64,000 bases of DNA from positions 186,929,958 through 186,993,957 of the forward strand of contig CM054062.1 of assembly GCA_028641055.1 (NCBI GenBank), read 5' to 3'. This stretch comes from Alopecurus myosuroides. Its lineage: Eukaryota; Streptophyta; Magnoliopsida; Poales; Poaceae. Shown here piece after piece: positions 24,450 through 38,500 of this stretch. The position numbers and the translations under genes were made by a program. How positions within the stretch are numbered: position 1 is the first letter of the stretch; each line of letters begins with the position of its first letter. Under the pieces are notes generated by a model. That model was given only the letters and a program-made list of their open reading frames with translations. It was not told the DNA's origin and did not search any database.

Positions 24450-27400
24450 GAAAGCGCGCTCATCCACTTCCTCCGTGAGAATCGGGATGTGTTCGCCTGG
24501 ACCAATGAAGATCTACCAGGAGTCCCGAGGGAGTTGGTTTAGCACTCTTTGCATGTGCGTCCTGACGCCAAGCCCGTGAAGCAGGCTATGCGCCGTTTCG
24601 GAGATGAGAGAAGGAAGGCCATCGGTGATCAGATCACCAAGTTACTGATAAGCAATTTCATCATGGAGGTGCTGCATCCGGATTGGCTAGCCAACCCAGT
24701 TATGGTCGAGAAGAAGAAGGAGGATCCCAAGGCTGCCACTACATGGCGCATGTGCGTCGACTACACCGACTTGAACAAGGCATGCCCCAAGGATCCTTTC
24801 CCGCTACCCCGCATCGATCAGGTGATCGATTCCACTGCTGGTTGCGAATTGTTGTCTTTCATAGATGCCTACTCTGGTTTCCACCAGATTGCACTCAACC
24901 CTGCTGATCAAATAAAGACTGCTTTCATTACCCCGTACGGGGCTTATTGCTATCGTGTCATGTGTTTTGGCTTGAGGAATGCGGGTGCAACCTATCAGAG
25001 ATGCATGCAGAAATGCTTGCACGATCAGCTCGGCAAGAATGTGCAGGTGTACGTAGATGACATTGTCATCAAAACGAATAAAACACATACTCTGCTTGCC
25101 GACCTGGAGGAAACCTTTGCTAACCTACGCAAGTACAAAATGAAACTGAACCCGAGTAAGTGCACCTTTGGTGTACCGGCTGGAAAGCTACTCGGTTTTC
25201 TGGTTTCTAGTCGGGGCATTGAAGCCAATCCTTCTAAGATAAAAGCTATTGAGAGCATGTCTTTACCGAGATCACTGAAAGATGTGCAGAAGTTCACGGG
25301 TTGTCTGGCATCTCTGAGCCGTTTTCTGGGCCGAATGGGCGAGAAGGCTCTGCCTCTATACCAGCTAATGAAGAAAAGTGACAAATTTGTCTGGACTCCG
25401 CAAGCGGATGTGGCATTCAATGAGCTGAAAGCAATGCTGGCTAGTGCTCCCGTCTTGGCTAGCCCGCTACCCAAGGAGCCTATGCTGCTGTACATTGCTG
25501 CGACTAACCGAGTAGTCAGCGTGGTGATTGTGGTAGAGCGAGAAGAAGAAGGCAAAAGTGTGCAGCGCCCAGTCTATTATCTCAGTGAAGTGCTGTCCAG
25601 TTCCAAGCAAAACTATCCGCATTACCAGAAGATGACATATGGTGTGTACCTGGGCGCCAGGAAGCTGAAACATTATTTCCAGGAGCATCCTATCACTGTT
25701 GTGAGTTCTGCTCCCATCTCGGATATCATGGGTAACAAGGAGGCGAGTGGCAGAGTAGCCAAGTGGGCGATTGAGCTAGCCGCGTACGCTCCTGCGTATG
25801 CGAGAAGAGAAGCAATCAAGTCTCAGGTCCTGGCGGAGTTTCTCGTGGACTGGGCCGAGATGCAGTATGAACCTCCTGCTCCAGTTTCCAACTATTGGAA
25901 AATGCACTTTGATGGCTCAAAGGTGAAAGAAGGCCTTGGCGCTGGCGTTGTGCTTACATCACCCAAGCGGGATCAACTCAAGTACGTGCTGCAGATTCAT
26001 TTCAAGGCGTCCAACAATGTAGCCGAGTACGAGGCAGTGGTGCATGGTTTGCGAGTAGCAAAAGAGGTTGGTGTGCAGCGCATTATATGCTATGGCGATT
26101 CAGATCTGGTGGTGCAGCAAGTCTCAGGTACCTGGGATGCTCTGGATGCCAACATGGCATCGTATCGCTTCCTGGTGCAGTCTATGACTGGATTTTTCGA
26201 GGGCTGTGAGTTCCAGCACATTCACCGAGCAGAGAACGAAGCAGCAGACGAGCTATCCAAGTTGGGATCTTCTCGGCAGTCCATCCCGGCAGGGATTGCC
26301 TTGGAGCATTTGAGGAAGCCATCCATCAAGCCTTCCCCCAACTCGGAATCCATCTTTGTTCCTTCTCTGCCAAGTGAAGAATCTGACCCAATGGAGATTG
26401 ACTGGGAGAGTGCCGCGGGGAACCCGGGGACTGCCGTCCTCTACTCGGGGACTGCCACCTCGTACTCGGGGACTATCACTCCTTACTCGGGGACTGTCAC
26501 TCCATACTCGGGGACTGCCACTCCATACTCGGGGACTGCCGCTCTCAACCCAGAGGCTGTCGCACTCATTGAAGAAGTTCTCGCCAATCGATCTGGGCTG
26601 CAAAGAAGCGCTCCTGCTCCTCCTGTGCAACCGCAAGAGCCTGTCCCAATGGAACTGGATGAACCAGTGTTTCCCATGCGGGAGACACCGAGTTGGGCTA
26701 TGCCCATATTATCCTTTCTAAGGGACGGCACTTTGCCTGAAGATGAGGTGACTGCGAGGCAGATTCAGAGAAGGTCCAAGGGTTACACTATAGTCCGAGA
26801 TGTGCTGCACAAGAGAAGTGCCACCGGCGTGCTGCAACGCTGTGTAAGCCCAGAAGAGGGAGAAGAAATTCTGATAGAGATACATCAAGGGGAGTGTGGG
26901 CACCACGCCTCATCTCGGGCATTGGTCAAGAAAGCTTTTCGGCATGGCTTCTACTGGCTCACTGCACTGCAGCAAGCTGAAGACATCGTGAGGAAGTGCA
27001 ATGGCTGCCAGATGTTCGCAAGTAAGATTCACATGCCTGCTTCCGAGTTGAAGACAATTCCTATCACATGGCCATTTGCCGTTTGGTGCTTGGATATGGT
27101 TGGCCCTTTCAAGCCGGCTAAAGGCAATATGACACATATCTTGGTCATGGTGGACAAGTTCACCAAGTGGATTGAGGTGAAGCCTATTCGGAAGTGCGAT
27201 GGGGTCACAGCTGTGAAGTTCGTGAAGGATGTGATCATGAGATATGGCTACCCGCACAGTATCATCACCGACAACGGCACCAACTTTGCAGAGGGGGCAA
27301 TGGTGCGATTCTGCAGAGATAAGCATATCCGACTAGATGTTGCGTCAGTCGCGCACCCTGCCTCCAATGGGCAAGTTGAGAGAGCAAATGGAATGGTACT

Positions 27401-27959
27401 GGCAGGCATCAAGCCAAGGCTGATTGAGCCATTGCTGAAAACACCTGGGTGTTGGCTAGAAGAGTTGCCAGCGGTGTTGTGGAGTCTAAGGACTACCCCT
27501 AACCGGTCAACCGGCTACACGCCATTCTTCTTGGTATACGGGGCTGAGGCCGTGTTGCCAATAGACTTAGAGCATGACTCCCCCCGGGTAGCCCTCTACA
27601 CTGAGGTGGAGGCGAGAGAAGCTCGAGAAGACGACGTTGACCTGCTTGAAGAAGCAAGGGAGCTGACTCTGTCACGTTCGGCTATCTACCAGCAAAACCT
27701 GCGGCGTTATCATAGCCGAAAGGTGAACCCAAGGGTTTTCCGAGAAGGAGACATGGTCCTTAGGCTTGTGCAGCGCACAGCCGGGATGCACAAGTTGTCT
27801 CCTCCATGGGAAGGGCCTTTCATTGTGAGCAAAGCGCTGCACAATGATGCGTACTACCTTGTAGATGTGCGCCCATCGCAGGCGAACAGGGCAGATAAAG
27901 CTGGAGAGGAAACCAAGCGCCCTTGGAATGTAGCCCTACTTCGTCGTTTTCATTCGTAA
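24450..27959 (+). CDS. Element E pol: reverse transcriptase, two RNase H regions, integrase
   Basis: Same frame as gag-PR. After the TAG at 24447, 30 codons lead to a second TAG at 24540-24542, then a 1136-codon open stretch from 24549. RT carries YVDDIVIK near residue 166 of that stretch. A gypsy RNase H region (about 290-420) lacks a clear first catalytic Asp (IAATN). An additional plant/archaeal-type RNase H follows (about 452-575, starting MHFDGSK, with GDSDL and ENEAADEL). A 21-bp repeat encodes a linker. Integrase (about 780-1010) has the HHCC zinc region (ending CNGC) and the D, D, E residues in CLDMVG, ITDNGT and GQVERANG. Two stops mean the copy needs readthrough or is inactive. Confidence 0.88.
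26416..26542 (+). repeat. 21-bp coding minisatellite carrying a PPT-like word in element E pol
   Basis: CGGGGACT occurs at 26425, 26446, 26467, 26488, 26509 and 26530, an exact 21-bp period. Six units encode a seven-residue repeat of the form PYSGT[AVI]T. It lies between the additional RNase H and the integrase. Confidence 0.9.
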
Positions 27960-28630
27960 GCAAAGATGTGTATGTACCCTTTTATCCGAGTTGAAATTCT
28001 ACTCTACAATCTGAAATTGTTCTCGGGGACTGCCCTCGTCCAAAATTGCTCTAAGTGTTTTTACTCGGGTTGACCCTTTGTCTATTCGGTTGCTATACTT
28101 CGGAACTCATAAGTGCATTGAGTACTGTGTTTAAACCTATATGCCAACTCGTCGACTCTGCTGCTGTCCGAAACCCGGCTTCATGGCAAGCAAGAGAACA
28201 AGCAAAAGGTCAATGAGCACACGAAAATCGCTAAGGAAGAAAGAGTGCAGGAACCGAGTAGATTATTTGTTACTTTTGTTCCTTGTTTTCGTCTTCTCGG
28301 CTGAGTGGTGGGCTGCGTTACCATGATTGTTTCTAGCGGCTAAGTATTTGCAGCCCTACTACTTGATTCTTGTGACTCGAATACCAAAAAAGCGACAAGT
28401 CGCGGGTAGAGCAGAGATGAGAAGATAGGGTGAATAAGAAATGCAACTCGGGGACTCGCATGGAAACGCAACTCGGCATTGAGCCAGCGTCGTTCAAATT
28501 GATTAATGTCGAAATAAACAGAGTGGGCATAAAAACTGTGTAGCAAGCAAAACAAAGATAGTCTATTACATCTGCTCCCGGCATCCCGGGGATCTGATAA
28601 GTGTTCGAGTGAAAAAGTTTGCAGATAAAA
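27960..28630. other. Element E spacer between pol and the 3' end of the antisense gene
   Basis: No gene seen. Two copies of the PPT-like word CGGGGACT lie at 28024-28031 and 28449-28456. The two genes converge here, so this should hold both 3' untranslated regions. I could not place poly(A) signals confidently. Confidence 0.6.
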
Positions 28631-29553
28631 TCAGGTGGAGGTGGCAGTGTTGTCGGTACTGGCATTGGCTGCAGCATCATTCGTGGTGGCCCTGGCTGCC
28701 GCAACTTCCTCAGCGCTTGCGTGGGTGGCATCCGCATCCGACTGGATGGCGGCGGACTCGTTCATCTCGACGTCCTGCTCGGTGGTAGCCGGGTCGGAAG
28801 TGGCCGTGGCCACCGAGATGGGCCCTGGAGCTGTAGAGGAACTGGAGGCTAGGCCGGGGGCGGGCATCGTGTCGTCAAGAGCGGCTCCTGAAGAGGTGCC
28901 GAAGTCGAGTGGGGCGGTCTCGATGTGCTCGGCCTCCTCATCGCTACTCGAGATGGCCGTGCCTTTCCCTTTCCCGGCATTGCTCCTGGGGGAATCGAAG
29001 AGGCCCTCCAAGTCGGACTCTGTCTCCTCATCTTCCTCCTCCTCGTCCTCCTCCACCTCGGTGTCGGGCTCGGGGGGGCCGTCGATGTAGATCTCCGTCT
29101 CAGCGCACTCCGCCACTTCATACGCAAGCAATTTGCGCGCGGCCACGCAGTCGGGGTCTGTCTCCCACTTGGAGTCGTTGCGCTTCCCGCGGATGAGTCG
29201 CATGTCAAGATTTTCATACCAGGATGCAATGCAGAGGAGCATTATGTCCGCACCAGCCCGAGCTCCTGAGGCACGCCACTTCTTCAACTCGGGCTTCACA
29301 TTCTGCAGCTTGAGGGCGAGGCCCCGAATGGTTGTTGGCTCAGGTTCCTCAGGCCAGAAGAGCTTATGAAGCTCAAAGCCCACGCGCACGAGGTCAGAAC
29401 CAACGGCGGCTAGGCGCTGGAACTGGCTTCGCATCACCAGCATGCTATCTTCAATTTTGGCCCTGGTGTCCTCTGGCTCGCCATTTGCAGCACGTGCTGC
29501 TCGGGCCTTAGCCAGAGCGGGCACGCAGGAAGAAATGATGGCAGGAAAGATCT
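28631..29553 (-). CDS. Antisense gene exon 8: C-terminal domain with acidic tail
   Basis: 923 bp from acceptor CCCCAG/AGATC to the stop. A helical region with VGFELHKLFWP and LKKWRASGARAGAD is followed by an acidic run near 29040-29070 (EEDEEEEDEE) and an Ala/Thr/Ser-rich tail. Its acceptor overlaps the TGGGG duplication made by element F. Confidence 0.82.
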
Positions 29554-32500
29554 CTGGGGTGTGACGCCCCGAGATCGGGCACTATGCAGATTTCAGCATT
29601 CCCGCCAAATCCGCATAATAACCGATTCCAGGTTGCCACTTATGATAACATTACAATAGTTCTGAATAATCCACAATTACAACAGAAACAGATAGATACA
29701 AGATGACTCAACGAGCCGGGGTTACAACTGATACATTACAAAGATCCAAATAACAGCGGAAGAAACAAACGTCCGTCTACGGACAAGATCCAAATTGGAC
29801 TAAGAGTCCTGAAGATAACCGAAGGCGTCCAATCCCTGCCCAGGCCAAGCCGGAGGGATTCCCAAGCTAACGTCGTCAGACTTCAAACCTGTTGACTGCA
29901 ATTTGGAATTTGCAGCCACGAAAGAGATTCGTGGGTCAGTACGGTTAAGTACTGGCAAGGGGGATAAAACCCATACTCACAAGTTACCGGCGTAGCCAGT
30001 CATCACAAGATACAAATACTTTAGGATCAACGGAAAGGAAGGGGGGTTATGGCAAATAAGCGACAGCGGGCTGCACTAACCAACTACCGAGATTCTATTA
30101 CTTCCAACTATCAGAAAGGAGATAAGATCGAGTGATAGTATCCAACTGAAAGATAACTTCAAACAAACCCATCCTGGATCTCGCCCCTTTAGCCAAAGAA
30201 ACAATCCGAGGATAACTCACACAGTTGTATTAAAGGTGAAACAAGTTATTGTGTGAATAAACCTATTACTAGTCAAGTTGTTAATCATGGGGTGTAACAT
30301 GGTTAATCATTATGTTGAAGTTGTCCTGAGTACTTGTTAGCCAGTACTTTCACCAAGTAATCCATAACCGCGGAAAACACGGCTTCTCGAGAAGATTATC
30401 CCTGCAGGGTTGCACCATAGTAACCGACACTCATGAATATCCCGCCAGATGGAGTGGCCACTCCACCAAGCGGGGCACTCAACACAATTCAACCCTTCTT
30501 CGCATCAAGCCCAAAGCACCTTGGGCGCACGGCTAATCGAGCCCAGAAGAAAATGGACCCTCATAGCACTCTAAGAACGTGTCCCCCTATATGCCGACTA
30601 CGAAAGTTCCACCCGGGATCCAAGGGCTCGCAAGATCATGCATGCAGCAAATGGAAAACCCGAACTAAATGAGGCGATTTGGACGAGATGCGAATCGGGT
30701 CAAACTGAGGGGGAGCCCATACTCCCCAAATGCGGGTAGTGCGCTCATCATGGATCGGTAGACAAGACCCTTTTCCTATTAGGGTCGACACTAGCGGGCC
30801 TCAAAACCTCAAAGGGCCTCCCGCCGGTGCCTTATCATCAAATTATTATTATCATTACCATTAGCAATTAACAGGTTTGATTGATTCACATCGAGCCCCC
30901 AGAACATAATTAAGTAATAACAGAAAGTAACGGGTAACAGACTCGAGCAAAACAACCTAAGCAAGATAGTAAGACACAGGCTCAAGCAAAGGTTATAGGA
31001 GTGGAGGTGAGGCAATATCAGGGTTAAAGGATTCATGTGATAGGTTCGTAACAGAAGCAACTACTACTAAGGATAGCATAAAAGAATCAACGGAAGGAAT
31101 CGGTAACAAGTGATGAAAGGCAGCCATATGGCAGCAAGTGAGTATACTTGCCTGAGATCCCGCAAGGTAGCAGAACTTGTCGTTGCTCACATCATCTCAA
31201 CGTCCTATCCGGGAAGAAGCAACGAACCTCGAACAAACACCGGATGCAACAATTACTACTACGGCAAAAGATCCAGCATGATCAAGACATGGATGCATGA
31301 CAAGTTTAACGATGCATAAAGGTAAACTAGTTGACAAGATAAACAATTTAAATGGACCCATATGCAAGTTGAGTTGCATATGAACAGCCCAGGAATTATG
31401 GTTGAAACAATTGTTTTCCAACTAACCAATAGGTGAAAGTGGATTAGCATGATGCATGGATGATGATGATAACAAGATAACAACAAATAACAATAATAGA
31501 TGCAAAGGAACAGGAATAGAACAAGTTTGGAAAACATTGATTAAGTTTGGAAACTTTTGGTTACTTAAACATGTCACACAAACAAATGTTGTTTTCATCA
31601 AGTTAAAGTGTGCAAAACAATTAAAAAAGTTTATATTTGAGAAGAACATCAAATTTTAGTTGAATTACATGTTTCACAATTTAAAATTGGACTTAGGATT
31701 AATTATTTATGAATTAAACAATATTAAACAATTTTTTAATTGAATTAAACAAGATTTAAATTGTTTAAGCAATTTTAATTATTCAAAACAGAAAACAAAA
31801 TTTATATTTGAATAGGGCATTTAAAATGGTATTGAAAACATATTTTATTTGCATGATTTGGACTTAGGAATAATTAGTTATGAATTATTACAAATGGCAT
31901 TTGAATTATTTGAATTTGAATTTAAATTGCATTTTGAAAATTCAAAACAGAACACAAATTGGATATTTGGATAGATTATGAAATTTGGATCAAGATTCAT
32001 ATAAAACTTGTGTTTATTGGAATTATAGAATGAAAGTTATTTAATTTTGAAGTTTGGTTTTAATTCTGCTAATTAAAAGAAATAGATTTTTGGGACAGAT
32101 ACGTGCTAAACCTATTTGCACCGCACAGGCTGCTACCCTCTGTCACTGCAGCGTGGGCCAGGTGCCACTCTGGCGGCCACGCGCGCGGGTGAAAGGTGAC
32201 GGGGCGGTGGAGGTGTATGACGGGTGGGGCCGCACCGCGCGGAAATAAATCACCAAAAGGGGTGGGCGCCCTGGGGATCGAACCCCGAACCTGTACCGCG
32301 CGCGAGGGGAACATGACCACTACGCTGTCGCTGCTGTTGCGATTCAGAAAGGGAGGTGCTGGGTTTTGTGGTTGCCTCCGCGAGTTATCTGTCGAAACTG
32401 ACAGACGCGGGCTGCTGCGATCTTCAGACGAGGAAACGATCGGAAGGGGATCGCCGGCGTGGCACGACGGGTGGTGGCGGGCTCGCGAGAGTGCGTTGGG

Positions 32501-35500
32501 GTGAGGCGCGCTCGAGGGAACAGAGGGAGAGGGGCAAGGGCAGAGCGGAGGCGAGCTCACCGTGGTTGGAGTCGAGCAGTCGATCGAAGAGGTGGCCGTC
32601 GTTGGCGGGCAGGCGACGAGCTCGACGGCGTCGCCTCCTCGGTCCTCCTCACGCCTCCTCGCCTACAGGAAGTTTGGAGCTGGGAGATCCCCGGTTCCAT
32701 TCCCGGAACCGGTAGCCCCTCGAGATGAGCAGGGTGGCCGGGGCGGCGACGATCTGACAGTGGCTAGCGGTGTTCGATGCAGTGCTCAGGTTCAGAAGAG
32801 AAAAAAAATAGATGAACAGAGGGAGGTGGCGGCGATGGGATGGAGGGATCTAGGGTTTCTAGGTTGGCAGAGGGTTGGGTGGTGGTGCTTTAAGGAGGGG
32901 GAAGGCCTGGTACGGCAGCTCATCCAGAGAGGGGAGGAGCGATCCCACGGTGGTTCTCTGTTCGTACAGTGTGACGTTGGCACGAGGAAGAAGACAGAAA
33001 AGATAGAGGGGTATGGGCCAGGAAGGTAATGGGCTGGGTGGAGAAGAGAAAGGGAAAATGGTGGGCTTGCCTCTCTCCTAGGCTTTATTATTTTTATTTT
33101 TCCTATTGGATATATTTCTTTTTTTGTGAAGAATAAAAGAGATAGAGGGATGGAAAAGGGGTTAGGGTTTTATTTATTTTTTTAGGTTTATAAATACATT
33201 TGATTGTTTTTGCAAAACAACACATAAAGGTAATGTTAACCAAAATTTAAATTGTTGATTTGATTTCTATTTTGTTATTTGAATTCCAAAATAAGGTTGG
33301 GGTGTTTAGTTGATAGTTAGAGTTTTATTATTTGCAAAACAACAACAACAAGGTAGTTAAAAGGTAATTTTCAACAACTTGAAAAATAGTAATTTGATAT
33401 TAATTGGTTAGGTGATTTTTCAAATAGGGTTTGGTTGGAAATTTGGAGTTAAACAAATTTTATTTAATAAGCAACAAACAATAGTTGAAACATTAAGGAA
33501 TTGATTGGAAGCAAAAGATGTCTTTGATTTGCAATTCTTTATTTGAAAGATTGTAACAGACAAGTGATTAAAACAAAATCAACCAGTGGAAAACAATTTA
33601 GGGGTTTTAGTTGCAAGTTTGAAATTGGAAGTTTTTGAGCAAGGGTGAAAGTTTAAATTGCTTTGAAATTTCCAGTTGTGATGCAAACATGGTGCAATGC
33701 AATGTGATGCATATGATGCAAGCAAACAAACAGGTAACACCCCAGGTGTTACAGACGACACCACTAACAAGGGATTGCGCCCTCGCAATCCACCTGCTAA
33801 CCCGGGAGGGGAAAGAAGTTCGACTATCGATTCTTCGCGCTTCCGTTTGATCTCCTCGACACCACTAACAAGAGATTCTTGCTCGGGCTGATGACGATGT
33901 TTTTCCACCAGGAATCTTCCGATGATCGAACCTATTAGGTTAAAGGCTCAGAAAACGTCCACCCACGTGGGATCCTAACACTTTGAAAGATAGACAAGGG
34001 GAAGAATCCAAAACAAATAAGATGGGAGGGGAAATAGAATAGGGGTAAGGAGAAAACAAGAACCCTATTGAGATGTTTTTTTCCAAAATAGTTTAGCAGA
34101 AATAGTTTTTGACATTCTAGAAACAACGACCGTTAGCGAGGTTAACCTACAGGCTTTGCGGACCCGTTGCTTCGATAACCATTCGTATCGAAACAATCTC
34201 GGGAATCGGAACCAAGGCTCTGATACCATTTGTGACGCCCCGAGATCGGGCACTATGCAGATTTCAGCATTCCCGCCAAATCCGCATAATAACCGATTCC
34301 AGGTTGCCACTTATGATAACATTACAATAGTTCTGAATAATCCACAATTACAACAGAAACAGATAGATACAAGATGACTCAACGAGCCGGGGTTACAACT
34401 GATACATTACAAAGATCCAAATAACAGCGGAAGAAACAAACGTCCGTCTACGGACAAGATCCAAATTGGACTAAGAGTCCTGAAGATAACCGAAGGCGTC
34501 CAATCCCTGCCCAGGCCAAGCCGGAGGGATTCCCAAGCTAACGTCGTCAGACTTCAAACCTGTTGACTGCAATTTGGAATTTGCAGCCACGAAAGAGATT
34601 CGTGGGTCAGTACGGTTAAGTACTGGCAAGGGGGATAAAACCCATACTCACAAGTTACCGGCGTAGCCAGTCATCACAAGATACAAATACTTTAGGATCA
34701 ACGGAAAGGAAGGGGGGTTATGGCAAATAAGCGACAGCGGGCTGCACTAACCAACTACCGAGATTCTATTACTTCCAACTATCAGAAAGGAGATAAGATC
34801 GAGTGATAGTATCCAACTGAAAGATAACTTCAAACAAACCCATCCTGGATCTCGCCCCTTTAGCCAAAGAAACAATCCGAGGATAACTCACACAGTTGTA
34901 TTAAAGGTGAAACAAGTTATTGTGTGAATAAACCTATTACTAGTCAAGTTGTTAATCATGGGGTGTAACATGGTTAATCATTATGTTGAAGTTGTCCTGA
35001 GTACTTGTTAGCCAGTACTTTCACCAAGTAATCCATAACCGCGGAAAACACGGCTTCTCGAGAAGATTATCCCTGCAGGGTTGCACCATAGTAACCGACA
35101 CTCATGAATATCCCGCCAGATGGAGTGGCCACTCCACCAAGCGGGGCACTCAACACAATTCAACCCTTCTTCGCATCAAGCCCAAAGCACCTTGGGCGCA
35201 CGGCTAATCGAGCCCAGAAGAAAATGGACCCTCATAGCACTCTAAGAACGTGTCCCCCTATATGCCGACTACGAAAGTTCCACCCGGGATCCAAGGGCTC
35301 GCAAGATCATGCATGCAGCAAATGGAAAACCCGAACTAAATGAGGCGATTTGGACGAGATGCGAATCGGGTCAAACTGAGGGGGAGCCCATACTCCCCAA
35401 ATGCGGGTAGTGCGCTCATCATGGATCGGTAGACAAGACCCTTTTCCTATTAGGGTCGACACTAGCGGGCCTCAAAACCTCAAAGGGCCTCCCGCCGGTG

Positions 35501-38500
35501 CCTTATCATCAAATTATTATTATCATTACCATTAGCAATTAACAGGTTTGATTGATTCACATCGAGCCCCCAGAACATAATTAAGTAATAACAGAAAGTA
35601 ACGGGTAACAGACTCGAGCAAAACAACCTAAGCAAGATAGTAAGACACAGGCTCAAGCAAAGGTTATAGGAGTGGAGGTGAGGCAATATCAGGGTTAAAG
35701 GATTCATGTGATAGGTTCGTAACAGAAGCAACTACTACTAAGGATAGCATAAAAGAATCAACGGAAGGAATCGGTAACAAGTGATGAAAGGCAGCCATAT
35801 GGCAGCAAGTGAGTATACTTGCCTGAGATCCCGCAAGGTAGCAGAACTTGTCGTTGCTCACATCATCTCAACGTCCTATCCGGGAAGAAGCAACGAACCT
35901 CGAACAAACACCGGATGCAACAATTACTACTACGGCAAAAGATCCAGCATGATCAAGACATGGATGCATGACAAGTTTAACGATGCATAAAGGTAAACTA
36001 GTTGACAAGATAAACAATTTAAATGGACCCATATGCAAGTTGAGTTGCATATGAACAGCCCAGGAATTATGGTTGAAACAATTGTTTTCCAACTAACCAA
36101 TAGGTGAAAGTGGATTAGCATGATGCATGGATGATGATGATAACAAGATAACAACAAATAACAATAATAGATGCAAAGGAACAGGAATAGAACAAGTTTG
36201 GAAAACATTGATTAAGTTTGGAAACTTTTGGTTACTTAAACATGTCACACAAACAAATGTTGTTTTCATCAAGTTAAAGTGTGCAAAACAATTAAAAAAG
36301 TTTATATTTGAGAAGAACATCAAATTTTAGTTGAATTACATGTTTCACAATTTAAAATTGGACTTAGGATTAATTATTTATGAATTAAACAATATTAAAC
36401 AATTTTTTAATTGAATTAAACAAGATTTAAATTGTTTAAGCAATTTTAATTATTCAAAACAGAAAACAAAATTTATATTTGAATAGGGCATTTAAAATGG
36501 TATTGAAAACATATTTTATTTGCATGATTTGGACTTAGGAATAATTAGTTATGAATTATTACAAATGGCATTTGAATTATTTGAATTTGAATTTAAATTG
36601 CATTTTGAAAATTCAAAACAGAACACAAATTGGATATTTGGATAGATTATGAAATTTGGATCAAGATTCATATAAAACTTGTGTTTATTGGAATTATAGA
36701 ATGAAAGTTATTTAATTTTGAAGTTTGGTTTTAATTCTGCTAATTAAAAGAAATAGATTTTTGGGACAGATACGTGCTAAACCTATTTGCACCGCACAGG
36801 CTGCTACCCTCTGTCACTGCAGCGTGGGCCAGGTGCCACTCTGGCGGCCACGCGCGCGGGTGAAAGGTGACGGGGCGGTGGAGGTGTATGACGGGTGGGG
36901 CCGCACCGCGCGGAAATAAATCACCAAAAGGGGTGGGCGCCCTGGGGATCGAACCCCGAACCTGTACCGCGCGCGAGGGGAACATGACCACTACGCTGTC
37001 GCTGCTGTTGCGATTCAGAAAGGGAGGTGCTGGGTTTTGTGGTTGCCTCCGCGAGTTATCTGTCGAAACTGACAGACGCGGGCTGCTGCGATCTTCAGAC
37101 GAGGAAACGATCGGAAGGGGATCGCCGGCGTGGCACGACGGGTGGTGGCGGGCTCGCGAGAGTGCGTTGGGGTGAGGCGCGCTCGAGGGAACAGAGGGAG
37201 AGGGGCAAGGGCAGAGCGGAGGCGAGCTCACCGTGGTTGGAGTCGAGCAGTCGATCGAAGAGGTGGCCGTCGTTGGCGGGCAGGCGACGAGCTCGACGGC
37301 GTCGCCTCCTCGGTCCTCCTCACGCCTCCTCGCCTACAGGAAGTTTGGAGCTGGGAGATCCCCGGTTCCATTCCCGGAACCGGTAGCCCCTCGAGATGAG
37401 CAGGGTGGCCGGGGCGGCGACGATCTGACAGTGGCTAGCGGTGTTCGATGCAGTGCTCAGGTTCAGAAGAGAAAAAAAATAGATGAACAGAGGGAGGTGG
37501 CGGCGATGGGATGGAGGGATCTAGGGTTTCTAGGTTGGCAGAGGGTTGGGTGGTGGTGCTTTAAGGAGGGGGAAGGCCTGGTACGGCAGCTCATCCAGAG
37601 AGGGGAGGAGCGATCCCACGGTGGTTCTCTGTTCGTACAGTGTGACGTTGGCACGAGGAAGAAGACAGAAAAGATAGAGGGGTATGGGCCAGGAAGGTAA
37701 TGGGCTGGGTGGAGAAGAGAAAGGGAAAATGGTGGGCTTGCCTCTCTCCTAGGCTTTATTATTTTTATTTTTCCTATTGGATATATTTCTTTTTTTGTGA
37801 AGAATAAAAGAGATAGAGGGATGGAAAAGGGGTTAGGGTTTTATTTATTTTTTTAGGTTTATAAATACATTTGATTGTTTTTGCAAAACAACACATAAAG
37901 GTAATGTTAACCAAAATTTAAATTGTTGATTTGATTTCTATTTTGTTATTTGAATTCCAAAATAAGGTTGGGGTGTTTAGTTGATAGTTAGAGTTTTATT
38001 ATTTGCAAAACAACAACAACAAGGTAGTTAAAAGGTAATTTTCAACAACTTGAAAAATAGTAATTTGATATTAATTGGTTAGGTGATTTTTCAAATAGGG
38101 TTTGGTTGGAAATTTGGAGTTAAACAAATTTTATTTAATAAGCAACAAACAATAGTTGAAACATTAAGGAATTGATTGGAAGCAAAAGATGTCTTTGATT
38201 TGCAATTCTTTATTTGAAAGATTGTAACAGACAAGTGATTAAAACAAAATCAACCAGTGGAAAACAATTTAGGGGTTTTAGTTGCAAGTTTGAAATTGGA
38301 AGTTTTTGAGCAAGGGTGAAAGTTTAAATTGCTTTGAAATTTCCAGTTGTGATGCAAACATGGTGCAATGCAATGTGATGCATATGATGCAAGCAAACAA
38401 ACAGGTAACACCCCAGGTGTTACATGGGGGAACAAGTAGGAAATTCAGAATCAGAGGAGAAAAGAACCGGGTAGAGGAAGAACCGGGAAGAAATTTGACC

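Larger units (their letters stand above)
29560..33753 (-). repeat. Element F left (3') LTR, 4194 bp
   Basis: Blocks at 29784-29810, 30170-30230 and 30365-30520 are about 80 percent similar by eye to blocks in the element C LTR. An AT-rich part (31300-32100) precedes a GC-rich island (32120-33060) and then AT-rich DNA. Short ORFs in the island have no recognisable domain. Confidence 0.92.
29560..38424 (-). mobile_element. Element F: minimal non-autonomous long-LTR element, 8865 bp
   Basis: Two 4194-bp LTRs (29560-33753 and 34231-38424) flank only 477 bp. The ends are TGTGACGCCCC and GGTGTTACA. TGGGG is duplicated on both sides. The tRNA-Met primer site at 34217-34228 sets minus orientation. 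There is no coding sequence. I found no difference between the two LTRs where I compared them, and the translated ORFs in both are the same, so this is the youngest insertion in the nest. Its LTR shares blocks with element C, the likely source of proteins. Confidence 0.93.

Noticed and set aside
32275..32328. Functional tRNA gene
   Set aside because: Box spacing fits, but no acceptor stem or clean anticodon arm can be drawn. Kept only as a tRNA-like module.
32069..33029. ORFs up to 163 codons in the element F LTR GC island
   Set aside because: Identity between the two LTRs reflects recent duplication and not selection. There is no recognisable motif, and frames overlap on both strands.
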